DNA of 8,483 nucleotides, from positions 1 through 8,483 of the forward strand of contig VHCR01000051.1 of NCBI GenBank assembly GCA_016871655.1, given 5' to 3'. This DNA comes from Verrucomicrobiota bacterium. GTDB lineage: Bacteria > Verrucomicrobiota > Verrucomicrobiia > Chthoniobacterales > UBA6821. A model generated the notes under the pieces. The model ran no database searches and was not told the origin of the DNA. It saw nothing but the letters and a program-made list of their open reading frames with translations. Numbering within the stretch: position 1 is the stretch's first letter; each line of letters begins with the position of its first letter. A program made the position numbers and the translations under genes. Positions 6,107 through 8,483 of this stretch are shown in pieces.

Positions 6107-7995
6107 TTCCACGGCCACCATCCACTGCTTTTAATGCTCGTCGTCAATGAAATGACATTGTCGCTGTAAGCAGTCCCGTCTCCATGGAGACTGACATCAG
6201 CGGAGGCTCCTGTTTGAACTTGCCCACCAAGCCCAATAAGTCGCACTGCTAACGGAAGCGGAGTTCCATAAAAATTTTGTGCTGGAACAAATCGTAATTT
6301 GCTATCGCCACTTATCAAAAATGCTTCTTTATCTCCATTAACAGCAGGAACGACCTTCCATGCTGTACTGCCAGATTCCAAATCTAAATATTGCCACTCT
6401 CCATGAGAAGAAGAGTTGTTTTGCACAACAGCAATTCCTGTCAGTTGATCGGTTTGATAAAAACTAACCTTATTCAATACAGAAACTAAGGCCACTGTAT
6501 TTTTTCCTGGCTCGACATTTAACTCTTGGTTAAACAAGTAAGGCTCCCCTAGCGATCCAATGCGACCTCCCCACGCGTGTAGTTGTCCATTATTCAAAAG
6601 CGCTACAAAACCTTGAAAATTGCTAACGAGAGATTTTACTGTTTGCCCTGCTAAATCAGGAGTTTTTCCACCAGAGTAGGGATCTCCCCATGATCGAATG
6701 GTTCCATCGTCAAAAAGTGCAGTGAATGCATTTCCGCTAGCCGCCACAAATACTATTTTTTTATTAGGCAGATTGACCATTGCTCCCTGCTCCGCATGCA
6801 GTCCCCAATACCACGCGACACGATTTGCTAAAATAGCAGTAAAAGAATACATGCTTGCGGTGCATGATGAGAACTGTTGATTCGTGATTTGTGGAAGAAC
6901 TCCTCCGGATGAAGCATCTCCCCATGATTGCAGCGTCCCTCCATCAAGCAAAGCTGTAAATGCATAGCCACTAGCAAAGATAGAAAGAACTTTTTTCCCA
7001 TTGCTGATATTAGGAGTAATGCCTCCTGATAATCGGTCCCCCCAACATTGCACGCTTCCATCTTTAAAAAGAACAGCAAAGGCATCTATATTTGCTGTGA
7101 TAGATTGGATTTCTTTTTTCTGAGGAAACTCTACAGGCAATTTTCCTCCAGCTAGAGCATTTCCCCAACATTGCACGCTGCCATTATCTAGAATCGCCGC
7201 AAAAGCGTAGGCAGTAGGAACAACAGTAGAAACTACTTTGCCTTTTAAGGAAGAAGGCATCAGCCCTCCAGTCGAGGGATCTCCCCAGCATTGAATAGTG
7301 CCATCGTCTAAAATCGCTACAAAAGCATTATCGTTTGCAACAATCGATTGAACACTCCTTCCCTTAGCAATGAAAGGTGTTGCTCCTCCATTATCCAAAT
7401 TTCCCCAACAAAAAATTTTACCAGTATTAAGCAATGCAACAAAAGCTTGTCGATTAGAAAAAACAGAAATTGCTTTTGTCCCTTCGGGCAACCTTAATTG
7501 CGTCATTGTTGAGTTGCCTGTTAGATCCCAAAAACCAACGCTTCCATCATTAAAAAGCATGGAAAAACTTTGATCGTTCGAAGTTACTGAAACAATTTTT
7601 TTTCCATAGGGAATCTCAGGAAAAAGAGGATTATTGAGATTATAAATACTCCACGCAACAACTCCCCCATTTCCTAATAACGCCGCAAAATTAAAACTGC
7701 TTCCATATTCATTAATGCTATTGAGAGGAAGTCCAGGTATAACATTTTTTCTAATCAAAAGTTGTTGTTCTTGAGGATTAAAATTTGCATTGAAAATCGT
7801 ATCAACGGATTGGCCTAAAATTTTAGAAGAAGGTGTGTTTTCATCAATCGATGGAAGCGTAGCGGTGCCGTTTGCTACCGGAGCATGATGTGTAATATTG
7901 AAATCCAACCCCAGACTCTCCGGAGTCATAAAAAATACCCCCTCTACTATTAATCCGATGAATAACAATTTTATAAATAAACGACGACGAATCAT
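6103..7995 (-). CDS. Secreted RCC1-like repeat protein with split Ig-like domain
   Basis: 630 residues. The N-terminus (MIRRRLFIKLLFIGLIVEGVF) is a basic, then hydrophobic signal peptide or anchor. Residues about 101-476 hold ten units of 39-41 residues of the form AFxAxLxDGxVxCWGDxxxGGxxP, phased by F at 103, 144, 185, 225, 265, 306, 346, 385, 424 and 463. They resemble the short WG-type RCC1-like repeats of bacterial surface proteins and probably form a beta-propeller or solenoid. The flanks resemble two halves of one cadherin/Ig-like adhesin repeat: HAPVANGTATLPSIDENT (37-54) before, and GIAV, GEWQYLD, KLRFVPAQNFYGT (566-578) and TAYSDNVISLTTS (608-620) after. Likely exported and engaged in surface binding; ligand unknown. 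It converges on the GspK-like gene. ATG 7995 has no evident Shine-Dalgarno. Confidence 0.82.
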   Translation of the reverse strand: MIRRRLFIKLLFIGLIVEGVFFMTPESLGLDFNITHHAPVANGTATLPSIDENTPSSKILGQSVDTIFNANFNPQEQQLLIRKNVIPGLPLNSINEYGSSFNFAALLGNGGVVAWSIYNLNNPLFPEIPYGKKIVSVTSNDQSFSMLFNDGSVGFWDLTGNSTMTQLRLPEGTKAISVFSNRQAFVALLNTGKIFCWGNLDNGGATPFIAKGRSVQSIVANDNAFVAILDDGTIQCWGDPSTGGLMPSSLKGKVVSTVVPTAYAFAAILDNGSVQCWGNALAGGKLPVEFPQKKEIQSITANIDAFAVLFKDGSVQCWGDRLSGGITPNISNGKKVLSIFASGYAFTALLDGGTLQSWGDASSGGVLPQITNQQFSSCTASMYSFTAILANRVAWYWGLHAEQGAMVNLPNKKIVFVAASGNAFTALFDDGTIRSWGDPYSGGKTPDLAGQTVKSLVSNFQGFVALLNNGQLHAWGGRIGSLGEPYLFNQELNVEPGKNTVALVSVLNKVSFYQTDQLTGIAVVQNNSSSHGEWQYLDLESGSTAWKVVPAVNGDKEAFLISGDSKLRFVPAQNFYGTPLPLAVRLIGLGGQVQTGASADVSLHGDGTAYSDNVISLTTSIKSSGWWPWN

Positions 7996-8230
7996 AGCAC
8001 GAGAAAAACGACCTAGAAAAATAAACTCTTTTCAACAAAAAGCAACTGATTCCTAACTGGTAACAAATGAATAGGAACATCTGAAGTTCACCATTGCGAT
8101 GAATTTAACATGTTGTGATTCACCTTTTTTATTATTTTCCCGAAGCCAACTATTGCACTCGTTACCTGTTATACCATCTTGATGAATTAGCTGGACTATA
8201 GAGCTCAGGAGTTTTGACAGCTGACAAGTA
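7996..8230. other. Intergenic region upstream of the RCC1-like gene
   Basis: About 235 bp without a gene I can support. It must hold the promoter of the minus-strand RCC1-like gene, but I see no convincing -35/-10 pair or Shine-Dalgarno. An 8-bp palindrome, AACATGTT (8107-8114), is the only symmetric site inside it. A 62-codon minus-strand frame crosses it (8241-8053) but resembles nothing and runs through the end of the transposase scrap in another frame. Confidence 0.5.
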
Positions 8231-8236
8231 TCAGCT
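8219..8236. repeat. Small hairpin at the end of the IS110-type remnant
   Basis: AGCTGA (8219-8224) and TCAGCT (8231-8236) are perfect reverse complements with a 6-base loop. The structure overlaps the stop codon of the transposase remnant. Neither strand has a following T-run, so a terminator is not supported; it may be part of the old element's end. Confidence 0.35.
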
Positions 8237-8329
8237 TTCATTAGCAGGTGAAAAGTTAGGATTTTTTAGTATGTGATTGAGGAGCATGACAAGTTTGCGC
8301 ATGTCAGCAACGAGGGCGACCTTGGCAGG
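8231..8329 (-). pseudogene. C-terminal remnant of an IS110-family transposase
   Basis: Read on the minus strand, these 33 codons (stop included) give PAKVALVADMRKLVMLLNHI followed by a 12-residue tail and TGA. That is the typical end of IS110-family transposases (Transposase_20 region), where a GKPxKVALVAxxRKLL motif precedes an LN-rich helix. The codon just before the proline is TAA (8330-8332), where the family normally has the lysine of GKP, and none of the three minus frames further upstream shows the rest of the domain. The copy is therefore inactive and decayed. It marks an older transposition event next to the newer IS at the left end. Confidence 0.72.
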
Positions 8330-8483
8330 TTATGGCAGTGTCAGAAGTTTTGTGTTTGAGATCGGTTTCTTGTTCTTTGGTTCAGATCTTTTAGCGGTGC
8401 GTTAGAGGGTGTCTTGAAATTCAAGGATGAGATATTTTAAGTCGCCTCAGCATTGTCCTTGTCATGGCAACAAACAAAAATGT
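8330..8483. other. Unassigned sequence at the right edge
   Basis: All three minus-strand frames are broken by stops and none matches an IS110 transposase body, so this is either heavily decayed transposase sequence or unrelated DNA joined to the remnant. I see no gene, RNA or clear repeat here. Confidence 0.4.

Noticed and set aside
8107..8114. AACATGTT palindrome as an operator
   Set aside because: A single 8-bp palindrome is expected by chance, and no promoter elements could be placed around it.
8053..8241. Minus-strand 62-residue frame as a small gene
   Set aside because: No recognisable motif or ribosome binding site, and its start overlaps the end of the IS110-type remnant in another frame.

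Overview
The window looks like a chromosomal accessory segment of a moderately AT-rich bacterium of the PVC group, most likely Verrucomicrobiota. Three things point there: a block of three genes with prepilin-type N-termini that resembles the 'Verru_Chthon cassette' B-C-A genes, a secreted SUMF1-like protein of the kind common in Verrucomicrobiota and Planctomycetota, and a secreted protein of RCC1-like repeats. The assignment rests on protein recognition by eye, with no database search.

Layout. Positions 2-718 hold a complete insertion sequence of the IS1595 family (IS1016-like), with perfect 18-bp terminal inverted repeats and an intact transposase. It lies inside the signal-peptide region of a SUMF1-domain gene. 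The reading frame continues from the IS edge (719) through the rest of a hydrophobic leader and then the SUMF1 domain (803-2281), so the gene has lost its start and half its signal peptide. On the same strand follow three closely packed genes: a GspI-like pseudopilin (2316-2846), a GspJ-like pseudopilin (2836-3459) and a large GspK-like protein (3473-6106). Their order matches gspI-gspJ-gspK of type II secretion systems, whose products form the pseudopilus tip. Converging on them is a minus-strand gene (7995-6103) for a secreted protein with about ten 40-residue RCC1-like repeats; the two genes overlap by 4 bp at their stops. The right end (8231-8483) carries the C-terminal scrap of an IS110-family transposase and otherwise no recognisable gene.

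The most unusual feature is a pair of small repeat modules, one at each cistron junction of the pseudopilin block. Each joins a perfect hairpin to four 7-bp units of the AGGCTRY type. The two modules point in opposite directions (2847-2898 and 3489-3548). In the GspJ-like gene the repeat is translated and forms most of an unusually long prepilin leader; in the GspK-like gene it lies in the leader or just before it, depending on the start used.

How the parts may work together (inference): the three pseudopilin-like proteins would form an inner-membrane tip complex that helps export or display envelope proteins. The neighbouring SUMF1-like and RCC1-like proteins, both made with signal peptides in their intact form, are candidate clients. 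The IS insertion has probably abolished export of the SUMF1-like protein, and because it has the same orientation as the operon it may also change expression of the downstream genes.
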